The notes beneath the pieces are model-generated. The model saw only the letters and a list, made by a program, of their open reading frames with translations, had not been told where the DNA came from and searched no databases. Positions 33,702 to 44,980 of a stretch of DNA of 64,000 bases are shown one piece after another (the stretch's first letter is position 1; every line of letters starts with the position of its first letter). A program made the translations under genes and the position numbers. The stretch comes from Poteriospumella lacustris (taxonomy: Eukaryota; Sar; Chrysophyceae; Chromulinales; Dinobryaceae). The stretch lies in NCBI GenBank assembly GCA_008000375.1, contig SMOI01000046.1:58906-122905 (forward strand), given 5' to 3'.

Positions 33702-35832
33702 ATGGCAGACACCGCAGCACAGGAGACCTCTGATGAGAGGTACAGCCACGAAGGCTTTTTCCTTGCCAGAAACTGGGATTCCATTGAGAAAGTCTGGAAA
33801 AGATTGATGAAAAGCCACAGCGCAGAGGCCCTTCCGGCAATCTTTCAAGGATATCAAAACGGAGATCCATTCGGAATGACGGATGTCGATGCTATCAATG
33901 CAGCAGGCCAAAGAGAATTCACATCTGGGAACCCCAAGTTCAGGAGAACAACACTCGCGTTTTCTATCGGCTATCTCGGTTCAGCGTATTCCGGATACCA
34001 GCAACAGCGCGGAGTGGATGGTATAGTCACCGTCGAAGACGATTTAGATTCCTTATTGGGCAGAAAGGTTGTTGCCGCTGGTCGTACAGATAAAGGAGTT
34101 TCAGCTTTGTCACAAGTTGTATCATTTGCCACGTATGATCCCATCGATGGAAACCAACTCTTGGCCACTATGCGAAGCTCCGAACCTTGCATGAGTGGTC
34201 GTCTTGCGGTGTGGAATTGCAAGAGAGTTCCCCGAAAGTTTCATCCCCTTTTCGGTGCCAAGTGGCGTCGCTATATATACTTGTTTCCATTAAACGCTGG
34301 AGCATTTCTGCCGAACAATGTGGACGTCGACGTGGATTTCATAAACAGGGCATTCTCTCGAATTGAAGGCCAGGAGCTTCCATTCAATGGTTTTGCACAC
34401 CGAGAAAACCGCGCGACCGACGATGGACATGGTGATCTCTGCACACTCTTTCGCGCCAAAGCCACAGTTATCGATGCAGCCGATATCTGGTCCGCGGAAG
34501 AAGCTCCATCAGTTACAGAAAAGTTCTTATGCATCGAGTTGGTTGGGGACAGATTCCTGAGACGGATGGTTCGCATTCTGGTGGTACGTTACTCTGATCG
34601 AAGATTAGCTGTGACGTTTGACTCTGAATAGAACGCTTCACAACACAATTTAGGGGACTGTGGTCAGAGAATCGGTGTTACCCTATGACACTCGAAACGA
34701 GAGTATTTTATATGAAATCGCGGTCACACGAAGCAGGTATGACTGTCTAGTTGTTCGTTCGCATCATTCCGTTTCTAATCAGGCAGGACTTTGGTTCAGA
34801 AATCGAGCCTCAGCCGCTGCTCCAGGTGATGGCCTAGCATTGTGCGGAGTGGGATATGATCTGGAAGATCTTGCAGATATGAATGGATCTAAGAAGGTGA
34901 ACCCGGCAAAGAAGCAATCAACGTCTAATGAGAAGGCCGACGGGCAATCAGTTTCAGTGAGCTCATCGCGCCGCAAGCGGAAACAAGAAGAGCAGCAAGA
35001 CTCATTGAATGGTCCTGGTTTCAATCGGAGGTTTACGCCTTCTTTCAGCAATACCGCACAATTGGACGTCGGTAGTGACGGAAATATCGTTCTCACGAAA
35101 GGTGACGATGCCTTCATCAGCCGAATCGCCGACGAGCTTATTGCGTATGATCCAGATCTTCTTTATCAACCGGAGAGAGCATTTACTTTCTCGAGTGGTG
35201 AATCATGCCACCAGATGACCGTCATCCTTCCTCAATCATGCGCTGATGTCGGGACCACCATTTGGGACGCTGAGACACTGCTCGCGCACTTCGTATTCAA
35301 TCGGTATCTCAATGACAAGGTGGCCACCAAGAGAGTATTGGAACTTGGCGCAGGGACAGCCTTAGCAGCATTAACATGGCAACAAAGCGCACCATCAGAT
35401 GTTTTGGTGGTCCAGGAGCTTCCTGAGGTGGTAGTCAGTCTCCAGCAAAGTCTCTTACTGCAAGCTGGTGGGTCCTCGATCACATGTGTTGGTGGCGTCT
35501 GGGGCAACGAATTACTGAATCACCCTGTCATCAGCGAGGTGAAATTTGATGTTATCATGATGGCAGATGTCTTCTATCACGAGGAACACTTTGGAGAGTT
35601 GCTGGCGACAACGTTTGGTGCCTTGAACGTTGGTGGCGATGTCATCGCTGTTTTTGAGCAGCGACGGAAAGATCTCAGCGCAGTTGTACAACAATTCGCA
35701 TCGCATGCTTTTCAAAGCAAATCTGTGGTTCAGTTTGATGTTTCCCGAAAGGTACAACCCGAAGACAGTGGTGAGTCGTTTCCAACGATTACCACCTTTT
35801 ATGTCTGTCACTTTCAAGGGTTTGTAGCGTAG
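33702..35832 (+). CDS. TruA/PUS-type pseudouridine synthase fused to methyltransferase-16 (METTL21-like) domain
   Basis: Exons 33702-34583 and 34654-35832 give 686 aa. The N-terminal part is a TruA-family tRNA pseudouridine synthase: FSIGYLGSAYSGYQQQ, catalytic Asp in VAAGRTDKGVSALSQVVSF (about D129), WRRYIYLFP, ELVGDRFLRRMVRILVGTVV and the C-terminal APGDGLALCGVGYD (about 348-364). A Lys/Ser-rich linker (about 370-415) leads without a stop into an AdoMet methyltransferase with VLELGAGTALAALTW (about 522-536) and FDVIMMADVFYHEEHF (about 590-605), the pattern of METTL21/FAM86 protein lysine methyltransferases. A GT-AG candidate at 34737-34782 would break the frame. An internal ATG at 34879 could also start a separate methyltransferase. 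Confidence 0.85.
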
Positions 35833-36270
35833 ATAGACAAGTTTGCAATAAACCTTGTGTGTGTAATTGTAAGCTAAAATGCACACACTTTGCACTCATC
35901 CGATTCTGTTTGACGACTGTTCGACCTCTAAGATACGCACAAACTTGTGACCAGTAGTGACCACCCACCGTGTGGCCGCTTGTGGATTATCTCAGACTCG
36001 GGTTTGATCAAACTAAGCGAATGTTGGTGTAGTGCGTATATTGTTGAGCTTATAATTACACACACATGGCTTTATTACAAATCGAACAATCACTATCCAC
36101 GCTACAAAGTCAAGAAAATGAAATACACAGAAAGGTGACAATCGTGGAAATGCAGCAGAGAGGGGGGAAGGTTCACAATAACGTCGAAACAAATGAAACT
36201 GTAAATAATTAAAACAAAGAGGAACAATAACAAACTATGTGCAATCAAAGTCGATTCAGCTGCTAAAGCG
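35833..36270. other. Intergenic, convergent 3' regions
   Basis: This 438-base AT-rich gap lies between two gene ends. No gene is seen. Confidence 0.45.
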
Positions 36271-37005
36271 TCATCGGTTGCCAGAAGCAGGCATCACGGC
36301 CATAACCTCCGGTTGGACGTGAACACCAACCTGCTTTTGCAAAACAAACAAAAATGCTTCCAATTCCAGAGGAGATTGAAAAGACAAGTCTAATGATCGA
36401 GCTGCGTTAGTGAGCCTCAAAAAGCTAGCCGACGGATACTGCTCTTTGATTTTGTGTTTGATATTAAATTCTGTTTTATTGATATCCACAACTTCGAAGG
36501 ACGTAGAGCCCCGTTTTGAGTGTCCTTTATGCAAGCTGGGCTCGCCAGTGTTTGCTGCTGCTCGATAGGTTAATTGTTGATCGGCGATAACCAGTTTTGA
36601 TACAATTGTGCCGGCCGGTATTTCAAACCTCTTCGAATAGTTCAATTTCGACCGCCAGGACAGGTAAGTGCTCTTTTTGTCGTGATGTAAAACGATATCA
36701 ACTGTTCGGATTTTCTCATCACGTCCACGCTTCAACACACTTAGTGCTATTTTACTCATTATTCTCCGTCGTATCGATCTCATTCTTTCTTCGTTTACCA
36801 TGCGAGCACGGATTTCTGCCTCATCGTTGATTCCATCGTGATCAATTGCACTTGTTGCTTTCTGTTCTTCGAGAACTAAAGCTTTTGTCCCTATTGTAAA
36901 GAGAAATGCTGCTGCTTGAGAGCGGGCATCGTAGTAGTGCCGCCGAATTTCAGCCGAACTGAACGTGTCCGTCAAAAGAGCTTTCGGACGAGGTGCGTCT
37001 GCCAT
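36271..37005 (-). CDS. Hypothetical protein with PH-like domain
   Basis: Intronless, 244 aa. The C-terminal part (about 110-232) has the rhythm of a pleckstrin-like fold: LSWRSKLNYSKRFEIPAG, IVSKLVIADQQLTYR, SFEVVDINKTEFNI, then SFLRLTNAARSLDLSF and a final helix SPLELEAFLFVLQKQV. The N-terminal 90 residues are helical and charged. This is a fold guess from pattern, not a family assignment; role unknown. It shares a divergent promoter with HIS7. Confidence 0.65.
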   Translation of the reverse strand: MADAPRPKALLTDTFSSAEIRRHYYDARSQAAAFLFTIGTKALVLEEQKATSAIDHDGINDEAEIRARMVNEERMRSIRRRIMSKIALSVLKRGRDEKIRTVDIVLHHDKKSTYLSWRSKLNYSKRFEIPAGTIVSKLVIADQQLTYRAAANTGEPSLHKGHSKRGSTSFEVVDINKTEFNIKHKIKEQYPSASFLRLTNAARSLDLSFQSPLELEAFLFVLQKQVGVHVQPEVMAVMPASGNR

Positions 37006-37482
37006 TCCAAAAATAAAAAAAATATAGCCGGGAAAATCCCGGATCGCTTCGGAAGATACAAATATACTGAATCCGAAAATTTTACTCTGATAAGTTCATC
37101 AAGTTCGTATGCGACTGATAATTATAACAGCGTGCTGCTGCTGCTGTTGCTTCTCGGTCGGTTGATCGAACGCGCCGTCGTGGCCTCGTCGATTGCCTGG
37201 ACAGCTTTACGGATACCCGGAAAAGTCCCCAAGAAACAAGGCTTTTACAAGAAAATCACTTCATAGTACTTTATACTCAATATAGGATCTGTACATGTTG
37301 CATCTATCATCGAACTATGTTGTACGCGTTTGCATTTGCGCACACCGTCATGCACACGTGTCCATCGAAGGCTTTCTCCGTTGTCAAACGATGAGGAGGA
37401 ATCTTGCAAAACTATCACCAGAAAAGCTGTAGTTGAGTACTGATTCCATCAGAATATGTTCACCTGAACGAATTGATTCAGT
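37006..37482. other. Intergenic, divergent promoter region
   Basis: This 477-base gap contains a short CTG run at about 37132-37146. No gene is supported. Confidence 0.45.
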
Positions 37483-39295
37483 ATGGAAGACTTTGAGGTC
37501 ACTATCCTTGACTACGGCGCTGGAAATGTCCGCAGTTTACGAAATGCCATCAAGTATCTGGGCTACAAAGTAAAAGATGTTCAGTCCATCGAAGATATTG
37601 CCAGCGCACAGGTGATTCTCTTTCCTGGACAAGGATGCTTCCATCAAGCAATGCAAAGTCTGTCATCACTGGGCTACGTTGACGCGCTTCGTCAGTACAT
37701 TCGAGATAATCGCCCATTCTTCGGAATCTGCCTCGGAATGCAGCTTCTGTTTGAAGGGAGCGAAGAAAGCCCGGGAATCGAGGGTTTAGGTGTCATTCCT
37801 GGAAAGGTCACTCGATTTGATGCCTCATCAGGAGTGACTGTGCCTCAAATTGGCTGGAACGGGATGACACCAGTGAAGGATTGCTCTGTGATGAACGATA
37901 TTGCGACCGCAGATAAAGCCTATTTCGTTCATTCTTTCTGTGCTCTTCCAACCCAAGCCAATATTGATTGGATTCTTACTACAACCGATTATGGTCCGCA
38001 ACGGTACATCAGCATCGTTCAGAAAGGTAACGTCGTGGCCGCTCAGTTTCATCCGGAAAAGAGTGGTGCGGTGGGCCTCCGCATGATTGGGAACTTTTTG
38101 GCCACGAGGGGTATTCTTCAGAGTACAACACCGCAATTGTCGTTGTCTGACATATTGTTGCTGCCCTCGACAGTGATGACCAACCGAGTCATTGCCTGTC
38201 TGGACGTTCGTACCAATGATCAAGGCGACTTAGTGGTGACCAAAGGTGATCAATACGATGTCCGAGAAGCGTCTGCTGAAGAATCTGGTGGTCGAGGTGG
38301 TGTCCGCAATCTAGGAAAGCCCGTTGCACTTTGTAAGCGTTATTTTGATGAAGGAGCTGACGAAGTAAGTGTCCGTGTACTGCAGCTGTGACCGTTGCCT
38401 GACAAAACGAGGTTCTTCGTCCATCAGGTGGTCTTCTTGAACATCACGAGCTTTCGCCAAGGCGTTGTGGACGATCTGCCCATGCTCCAAGTACTCGAGG
38501 CGTCATCAGAAAACGTCTTTGTTCCTCTCACGGTGGGAGGTGGGATCCGCGAATATGTCGACCCCAACGGTGTGGAGTATTCCGCGTTGCAAGTGGCGAG
38601 CCGTTACTTCCGTTCTGGGGCGGACAAAGTTTCCATCGGTAGCGATGCTGTTTATGCCGCAGAAGACTATCTTCGAAGCCGCCAAAAGACGGGTCGATCG
38701 TCCATCGAGCAGATTTCATCGTAAGTGTTCGCCTCCGCTGAGCCAACGTGTCTCCATCGTCACGTCTAAACAAATCCTCTATTGTAGCCACTATGGCGCA
38801 CAAGCTGTGGTTGTATCTATTGATCCAAAACGCGTCTACGTGGACGCCATACCGGAGGAAGGTTCTTCTGAAGGTGATGAGTTGAGCCGACGGACCGTCG
38901 TGGCGCTGCCAGAAAACGAGCGAGGTCCTAACGGCGAGAAGTACGTTTGGTGGCAGACGACTGTGAAAGGTGGCCGAGAATACCGTGATATCGACGCTAT
39001 TCAACTTGCCAAGATATGTGCTCTGTTGGGAGCTGGTGAGATTATGCTCAACTGCATCGACATGGATGGCCAGGGCAAGGGGTACGACCTGGCCTTGGTA
39101 ACCGCCGTGCAGCAAGCCGTTTCCATTCCCGTCATTGCATCCAGTGGTGCTGGTGCAGCAGCGCACTTCGTTGAAGTGTTTCGAAAGACTCCTGTTCGGG
39201 CTGCTCTGGCAGCAGGTATTTTCCATCGTCACGAAGTGGGTATCCAAGAAGTCAAGTCTGCCTTAGCGGACGCGCAGATTGCGGTACGTAGATAG
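37483..39295 (+). CDS. HIS7: Imidazole glycerol phosphate synthase, HisH-HisF fusion
   Basis: Exons 37483-38364, 38428-38720 and 38788-39295 give 560 aa, normal for eukaryotic HIS7. The glutaminase half (about 1-215) has [11 protein letters not shown], the oxyanion/catalytic region [20 protein letters not shown] (Cys82) and QFHPEKSG (His and Glu). Ammonia is channelled to the HisF barrel (about 228-560), which has [74 protein letters not shown] and [13 protein letters not shown]. The enzyme makes IGP and AICAR in histidine synthesis. No transit sequence is seen. Confidence 0.97.
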
Positions 39296-39762
39296 AGCTT
39301 TTCCATAGAAGCTGCTACACAACGGCGGGATAGAACCGATACAATCGGGCATACGTAGTGCTATTACAGTGTGTCCCCGTTGCCGTTGTGTCTCCAGCTG
39401 CCCCATGCCCATGTCTCGTTTTTCATCGCTATCGCAAGCACTGTATCTATCCTGTTTCACTCGCAAATAAATACAGAGAGTAAATGACAAACGAAAGTGC
39501 TACAAGAGGGGGTTCGTGTTGAGGATACTTCCCCTAGGAATATCCCAGTAATGTCCACAACCTACAACCGCAGGAGAAGTGTGACGTGAGAGTCCAGACT
39601 CCCAGCTGTCCCAACATTGCCTAGGGAGTTCGTCGTCGTCGCCGTGTCGTTGTCGCTTCTTTTTCGCTCCCCGCCGCTTCCGCTTCCCGCGTCTCTGAGC
39701 CTCCATGTTTTGGCAAAGCAAATTCGAATTAACCAATAGACCCTGAACCAGGTGAATAGTGC
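39296..39762. other. Intergenic before the small membrane ORF and XPC
   Basis: This 467-base gap lies between three genes on the plus strand. It should hold the end of HIS7 and the promoter for the next transcript. No gene is seen. Confidence 0.45.
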
Positions 39763-39966
39763 ATGTCGCCAATCAAGATTGTGGGTGTCCTTGCTCCCGT
39801 CGCCGTGGTGATTCTTGTGGCGGTGGTCTTTTGGACGCTGATGTGGAAGTTTGTCCTGGAGCCCAACCCATTGATTCGCGAGTTCTTTGATCTAGATCTG
39901 AAGAAAAACAATAAGAACACTAACTCTCAGCCTTCCCAAACACCGTCTGATAAGAAGGCGCTATAG
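39763..39966 (+). CDS. Small single-pass membrane protein, 12 bases upstream of XPC
   Basis: An ATG-to-stop frame encodes 67 aa with one strong membrane segment at about 6-30 (IVGVLAPVAVVILVAVVFWT), then a charged cytosolic-type tail rich in Lys, Asn and Ser. No family recognised. The stop is 12 bases before the XPC ATG, so the two either share a bicistronic mRNA, use overlapping transcripts, or this is a translated upstream ORF. The amino-acid pattern (TM then polar tail) is more protein-like than chance would give in 67 codons. Confidence 0.6.
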   Translation: MSPIKIVGVLAPVAVVILVAVVFWTLMWKFVLEPNPLIREFFDLDLKKNNKNTNSQPSQTPSDKKAL

Positions 39967-39978
39967 CTTCTCATCCTC

Positions 39979-41369
39979 ATGTCCGACGATCGTTCAGAGG
40001 ACGACGATCCCTTTGCGGACATCGCCTGGGAGGACGACGACGCTGCACAGGACCCAACAACTGCTCAGACAGCTAATGATCAAGACGATGATATCTATGG
40101 GGACGGAGACGAGCACGACGATATCAATGCAGGGACTTCAACAGCGGTCGTTTTCGATCCATCGTCGCTCACCTCGAAGCGGTCGCTCGAAGGCACCGAC
40201 GCTGCGACGGATGGACCTCCGAAGAAAAAGACTCGAATCAAACCCATCAAATTCCAAGAAACATCGTTTTCTGAGGCCTTGAATCGCTGCGAAGATTCCC
40301 TGAGCCAACGTATCGAATATTTGCTGCAAGTGCTGTCGTGGACCTGTGACGGCGACCTCGTCGACACAGCGAAGCGCATGCTGCACGATACACCCCTGAT
40401 GACATCCTTGGCAGCGCCCAATGGTCGTACCATGACCAATATCTTACATTTACGCAACGCCTTACGCAATCAAGCGCGTATTCTTCCGTCGCGATCGATG
40501 ACCGAAGAAGAAGGACGCGACGGCTCGACCACCGAAGAGCTACGTGACCAAGTGCTCCACCATCGTCGTGGAAGCCTCGTCCAATGGCAACAAATCTTCT
40601 ATGCTCTTTTACGGGACGTGGGTGTCCGCGTACGATGGATCACCGCCATTCAGGCGCTATCGCTGCACCCACAAGACCATTTGGATTTGTTGGCCCACGC
40701 AGCGGACGACGACGACCACTTGCGGCAATGGCAACAACGTGGCAAGGGCAGCTACGTACAAACGGTCGACGATACGAGTAGTACGAAGAAAGAAGGCTAT
40801 ATCTGTTGCTGGTTGGAGATCTGGCTGCCGGGGCTCGAAGCGTGTTGGATCGACATCGTCGAGGGGCTCTTGTCCCCCGCGACGGGTCATCCGGCGTTAC
40901 ACACGAAACGATCGTCGGCATCGCCTTGGCATGCACCGATCTTTCTGGTCTCTGTCGAAGACAAACGCCCGGTACGTGCGGGGTATGTGTTGCGCGATAT
41001 GACGGAGATCTACTGGAGCAAGTACAGTCACCTGGCGAAGAGCAGTGTCGTGAGCAGTGGACGCGAGACGCAAGCGACGAAATGGCTGCAAGAGTCCGTT
41101 CTGCGGTGTCGTTCGTGGTTTCACAGTCACGTCGAAGCGATGTCTGCGCCATCTCAACGCGTCACGGCCGCGGCGTCTCGCGCGAGTGTGGGTGCGGTGG
41201 TAGGTTCTTCTGCATCGGCGGCGGCTGTCGTGTTGATCGACCCCCCGCTGTCATCGTCAGTGGCCCCCGCCCCCACCCCGGCCCCTGGCCCCGCCCCCGC
41301 GTCGACAGCGGGCGTGAAGATCACCGTCGTCCACGACGACGAGGTCATCGATCTGCTGAGCAGTAGCGG

Positions 41370-41405
<36 letters not shown>

Positions 41406-42393
41406 TGATGGCGACGAGCTAGCCACAGCGACCCCCGCCACCGCCGCTTCTGCTGCTGCCGCTTCTGCTGCCAGAACAGCAGACCACTCGCCGACGCTGA
41501 TCACTGGCCCCGATGACTACGACGACGACGACGATAACGGCGGCGGCGACGACGATGACGACGTCGAAGAGCAAGAGCGACTGCTGCAACACTTCGCGTT
41601 GCAACGGCAGCGCCAGTTACAGGAGCAGGCGTTGCCGACGAGTCTCGCGCAGTTTAAGAACCACCCGTACTACTGTTTAGCCCGCGATTTGTTGAGCGAC
41701 GAATGTCTCCACCCGGAGAAACGGAACGTGGTCGCCGTCGTACGTGGGGAAAGTGTCTACTTGCGATCGGCGGTGGAGGCGTTGCACACCTACGATGGGT
41801 GGCGACGTCGGTTGCGTATCGTCCGACCCGAGGCCCGTGGCCAACCCGTGAAGGTCATTCAGCGGAAGATTCCGTCGTTTCTCTCGAAGGACAATGGTAC
41901 CTCGTCCGCGACGAGTAGGAGTAACCCACCGCCGCCGCCGCGTGTGAAGGAAGTGAAGTATTATGGTGGCTGGCAAACGGAGCCGTTGGTCATCCCGCCG
42001 GTGGAGGCCGCCACGGAGTTGATTCCCCGCAACGACTACGGCAATTTGGAAGTTTGGGATGGCCAGCCGCAGTTTGTGCCCGCTGGGGCCACGTACATCG
42101 CGGAGCCCTTCGTCGAGAAGGCCGCCAAGCATCTGGGTGTGCAGTTTGTACCCGCCGTCGTGGGCTTCGAGACGCAGTACGCCGGCATGACCGCGACGCG
42201 GCGACCGAAGTACGCGGGCATTGTCGTCCTCGAACGAGATGCCCCACTGGTCGTCGACGTGGCGGCGCAGTTACACACGTTGAGCGAGGAGAAAGACGCA
42301 CAACAACGAACAGCCCGCATGGCCGCCCGATGGGAACGTCTCGTGGGGGTCGTGCTCAAGCGCATCGCCCTCCGAGAGAAGTACGGTGCCTAG
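39979..42393 (+). CDS. RAD4: XPC/RAD4 nucleotide-excision-repair damage sensor
   Basis: Intronless, 804 aa. XPC/Rad4 finds helix-distorting lesions for global nucleotide excision repair. The N-terminus is acidic with a KKKTRIKP basic patch. The transglutaminase-like region (about 85-365) contains GYICCWLEIWLPGLEACWID and ILHLRNALR. An acidic/Ala-rich insert follows (about 400-545), starting with VIDLLSSSGDEDEDE, which looks like a SUMO-interacting motif. The beta-hairpin domains fill about 550-790: SLAQFKNHPYYCLARDLL, LHPEKRN, YLRSAVEALH, YYGGWQTEPLVIPP, YGNLEVWDGQPQFVPAG, HLGVQFVPAVVGFE and the C-terminal MAARWERLVGVVLKRIALRE. The coding sequence is GC-rich. Confidence 0.94.
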
Positions 42394-43565
42394 CGGCAGC
42401 AGAGGGTACATAGCACTCTGTCTAACTCGTGTCCGTTCCCTCGCCACTGTAACCTAACGCCCAGTAGAGGTACCGTAGGTGGAGCTATGTCTGTGTCCGC
42501 GGTGACCAACGCGATGCGGTGTCGTGGCCGACGAAGAAAAGAGTGTTAATTTCTAGGTTACTTTAGGTGTGTGGGTGTGTTTGTATGGGGAGGGGGTTGG
42601 GGGTTGAAAGAGATGTGAGTAATACGTACAGCGAAGACGAAGGGGGGGGGCGTAGAGAGGGGATACAGACAGAATGAGAGAGAAAGAGATGAAGACGGTT
42701 CCGTGCCGCGGACCGCTCGCGACACAGACACATGAGACACAAACAGGCGAGAGCGGCTGCCTGTGGGTCGAGTAGGAGGCGGGTGGACAATGAGTGACTA
42801 AGAAGGGGAGCGGGGAGATGGGGGGACAGACGCCACACGACAGTCGCAACGACGCACGATGCGGTGGTTCACGCACCGCATATGAGTCGCCACTGCGTCC
42901 ACAATCTCCCTCGCCCAGTCGTGTTCCTTCTCCGTAGAGGGTGGTCAGCGGTGTGGGCGAGACACAACGACGAACGGCCATCCCACCCAAACACAAAGAG
43001 AGAAGCGAAAGGCAAATAAAAACCAAACTAAAAGCAGCGCAGCGATACAGACGCACGAGAGCCAGACGGTGTGCGAGGCTCGTGAGGGGGTGAGGAAGGG
43101 AAACAACAGGTGGCCGTCACAATACAAAACAAACGCGGCGGATGCTGGGTCTATACATGTACGACACAAGCCCTTCCGAGACAGGCCATACGCTTGTCTC
43201 TTGTCGGACCGCTGATACCGGCCAGACACCCACCAAAACCAATCAAACGACGAAATACCCAGACCGGACCAGACCGAGCAGCTCACCCACACGAACCGAA
43301 CGAAACAAAACAACGAAGGGAGACAGGGAGAAAGAGGGAGAGGAAGAGAAAAAGGAGAATGATCCACCACGCGAGCAACAACGAAGTCACGCAGAATGAG
43401 ACGACCTACACGATCGCCTCTGCCGCTACATCGTCGTCACCCGCCGTGCGCGTGAACCACGTACCCCACCCCCATCCCCCTGCAACCATCTGCCCAGCAT
43501 CCCGTTGGCGTCCGGCACCCTCGTCCATGGTAACAGAACCGAGTGTGCCGCCCCCCAACAGGGTA
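42394..43565. other. Long convergent intergenic region, purine-rich on the plus strand
   Basis: This gap of 1172 bases lies between the ends of XPC and the cyclin gene. From about 42540 to 43370 the plus strand is rich in G and A with AGAGAG and GGGAGG runs and a TG-rich patch near 42568-42585. Open frames inside are low-complexity. No gene is supported. Confidence 0.5.
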
Positions 43566-44980
43566 TTATAGTGTATCGGGGATCACCGGATACGCCAAAT
43601 GGGCGACACCGTTGTGTGTGGCACTGCTGTATTTCTTCATGGCGGCTTCCACCTTGCGACGGGTGGATGGTTGCAACGGAACGTTCATAATCACCAACAT
43701 TTGCTTCGCTTGGGCCAAGAAATCGGGGCAAGTGAGCCCCGACTCCTCTCGCAGGGCGTCCGTCCAGAGACTTTGCAACGACGTGGGTGTCTCCCCCAAG
43801 TAATGGTACAGCGTGTGCAAGCCCGCAAAGACGGCTGCACAGGCATACACACGCGGAGACAAGTCCAAAATGTCACACTCATGCAGGTTACGCTCGGCGA
43901 TGTAGTTGCAAATGGATTGGAACCGGTCGGAGGCACGCATACGACGGAAGAGACGTAGCATGAAATGGTAAGGCGTTGGGACCATGAGATCATATTCAAT
44001 GGCGGCCAAAATGGCGGCCTCGGTCAAGACGATGTCCGCACGCGTGTAGGCATTGTCGGTGAGATAAATGCAGTCGCGTACGTCCGGCGTGTGCACCTCT
44101 TCGAACTTGCACACGATCAACATCGACACAATCGCCGCCAATTGCAACCGATTACGAGGCATGAACGAACGTGCCAGGAACCGATCCAAGACGTTGATGA
44201 TCATCCACAGCGTCATCGGCTGCATGTGATATTTGAAATGAATCTCTATGACCCAGTCGACCAGCACCGCTCGGATGCGGGCCGTCATCTCCGTCTGCAA
44301 ATGAAAGTACGACGTGGCCACAAACTTGGACTACAGAAGGAGACAAGGGGGGGCACAGCATTCACATAAGCACACTGATTGACGTCTATGCCGCCGCTGG
44401 CGTAGCAAGCAAGGCACTCACCTCATTCTCGACCAAGAAACCGTAAATATCGTCGTAGACATCCAGACAATCGCATGGATCTGATCCCTTGATCGCTAAA
44501 GGAATCTTACGGGGCAACGATGGATGCACAAAGCCGAAACGAGACAATTCCACCGCTGCCTTGCGCGATTCATTTGAAATGGTCGCAACGGAACGGTCCT
44601 CACTCTCACTCTTCAAGTTGAACACCTCGTGGATCGCATCGGTACTGTTATTGTGGGAGATATGCTCCACTACGGCACTTCCACTGCTGCTGGAGACAAC
44701 AGGATTGTTGGCTATCACCATGGTCGAGTCATTTGAATGGACATCTTCACCCTGCAGATTTCAAACGCACCGTCAACGTCACGATCTACATCGACTGTAT
44801 GCATTGCACTCTTACCGAAGTTCTTCGCTTCTTTGCTCCAGCCAACTTCTTTCCAACGAAGTTGAAGGATTGTTGCAGAAAGTTCGTTCCGATGTTGCTG
44901 ATGTCGGTCAGCGCTGAGCCACCAGATGATCGTCTCTTTCTGGAACGAGTTTCAGGTCCTTCGTTTTCGATATCATTCAT
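43566..44980 (-). CDS. B-type cyclin
   Basis: Exons, complement: 44980-44816, 44751-44422 and 44330-43566, giving 419 aa. Activates a cyclin-dependent kinase for mitosis. The N-terminus has basic patches (RSRKRR, KKLAGAKKRR) and GSALTDISN (21-29), which aligns with the cyclin destruction box but has Gly where Arg is required. The cyclin N fold (about 175-300) has TARIRAVLVDWVIEIHFKY, MIINVLDRFLARSFM, LQLAAIVSMLIVCKFEE, DCIYLTDNAYTRADI and YDLMVPTPYHFMLR; a cyclin C fold follows. The exon 3 acceptor could also be 6 bases downstream, changing two residues. Shares a divergent promoter with DHODH. Confidence 0.93.

Noticed and set aside
34737-34782. GT-AG intron candidate inside the TruA exon
   Set aside because: At 46 bases it would shift the frame and destroy both the TruA end and the methyltransferase.
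42553-43056. Minus-strand frame of 167 codons
   Set aside because: Low-complexity Ser/Leu/Pro sequence produced by purine-rich plus-strand DNA; no domain.
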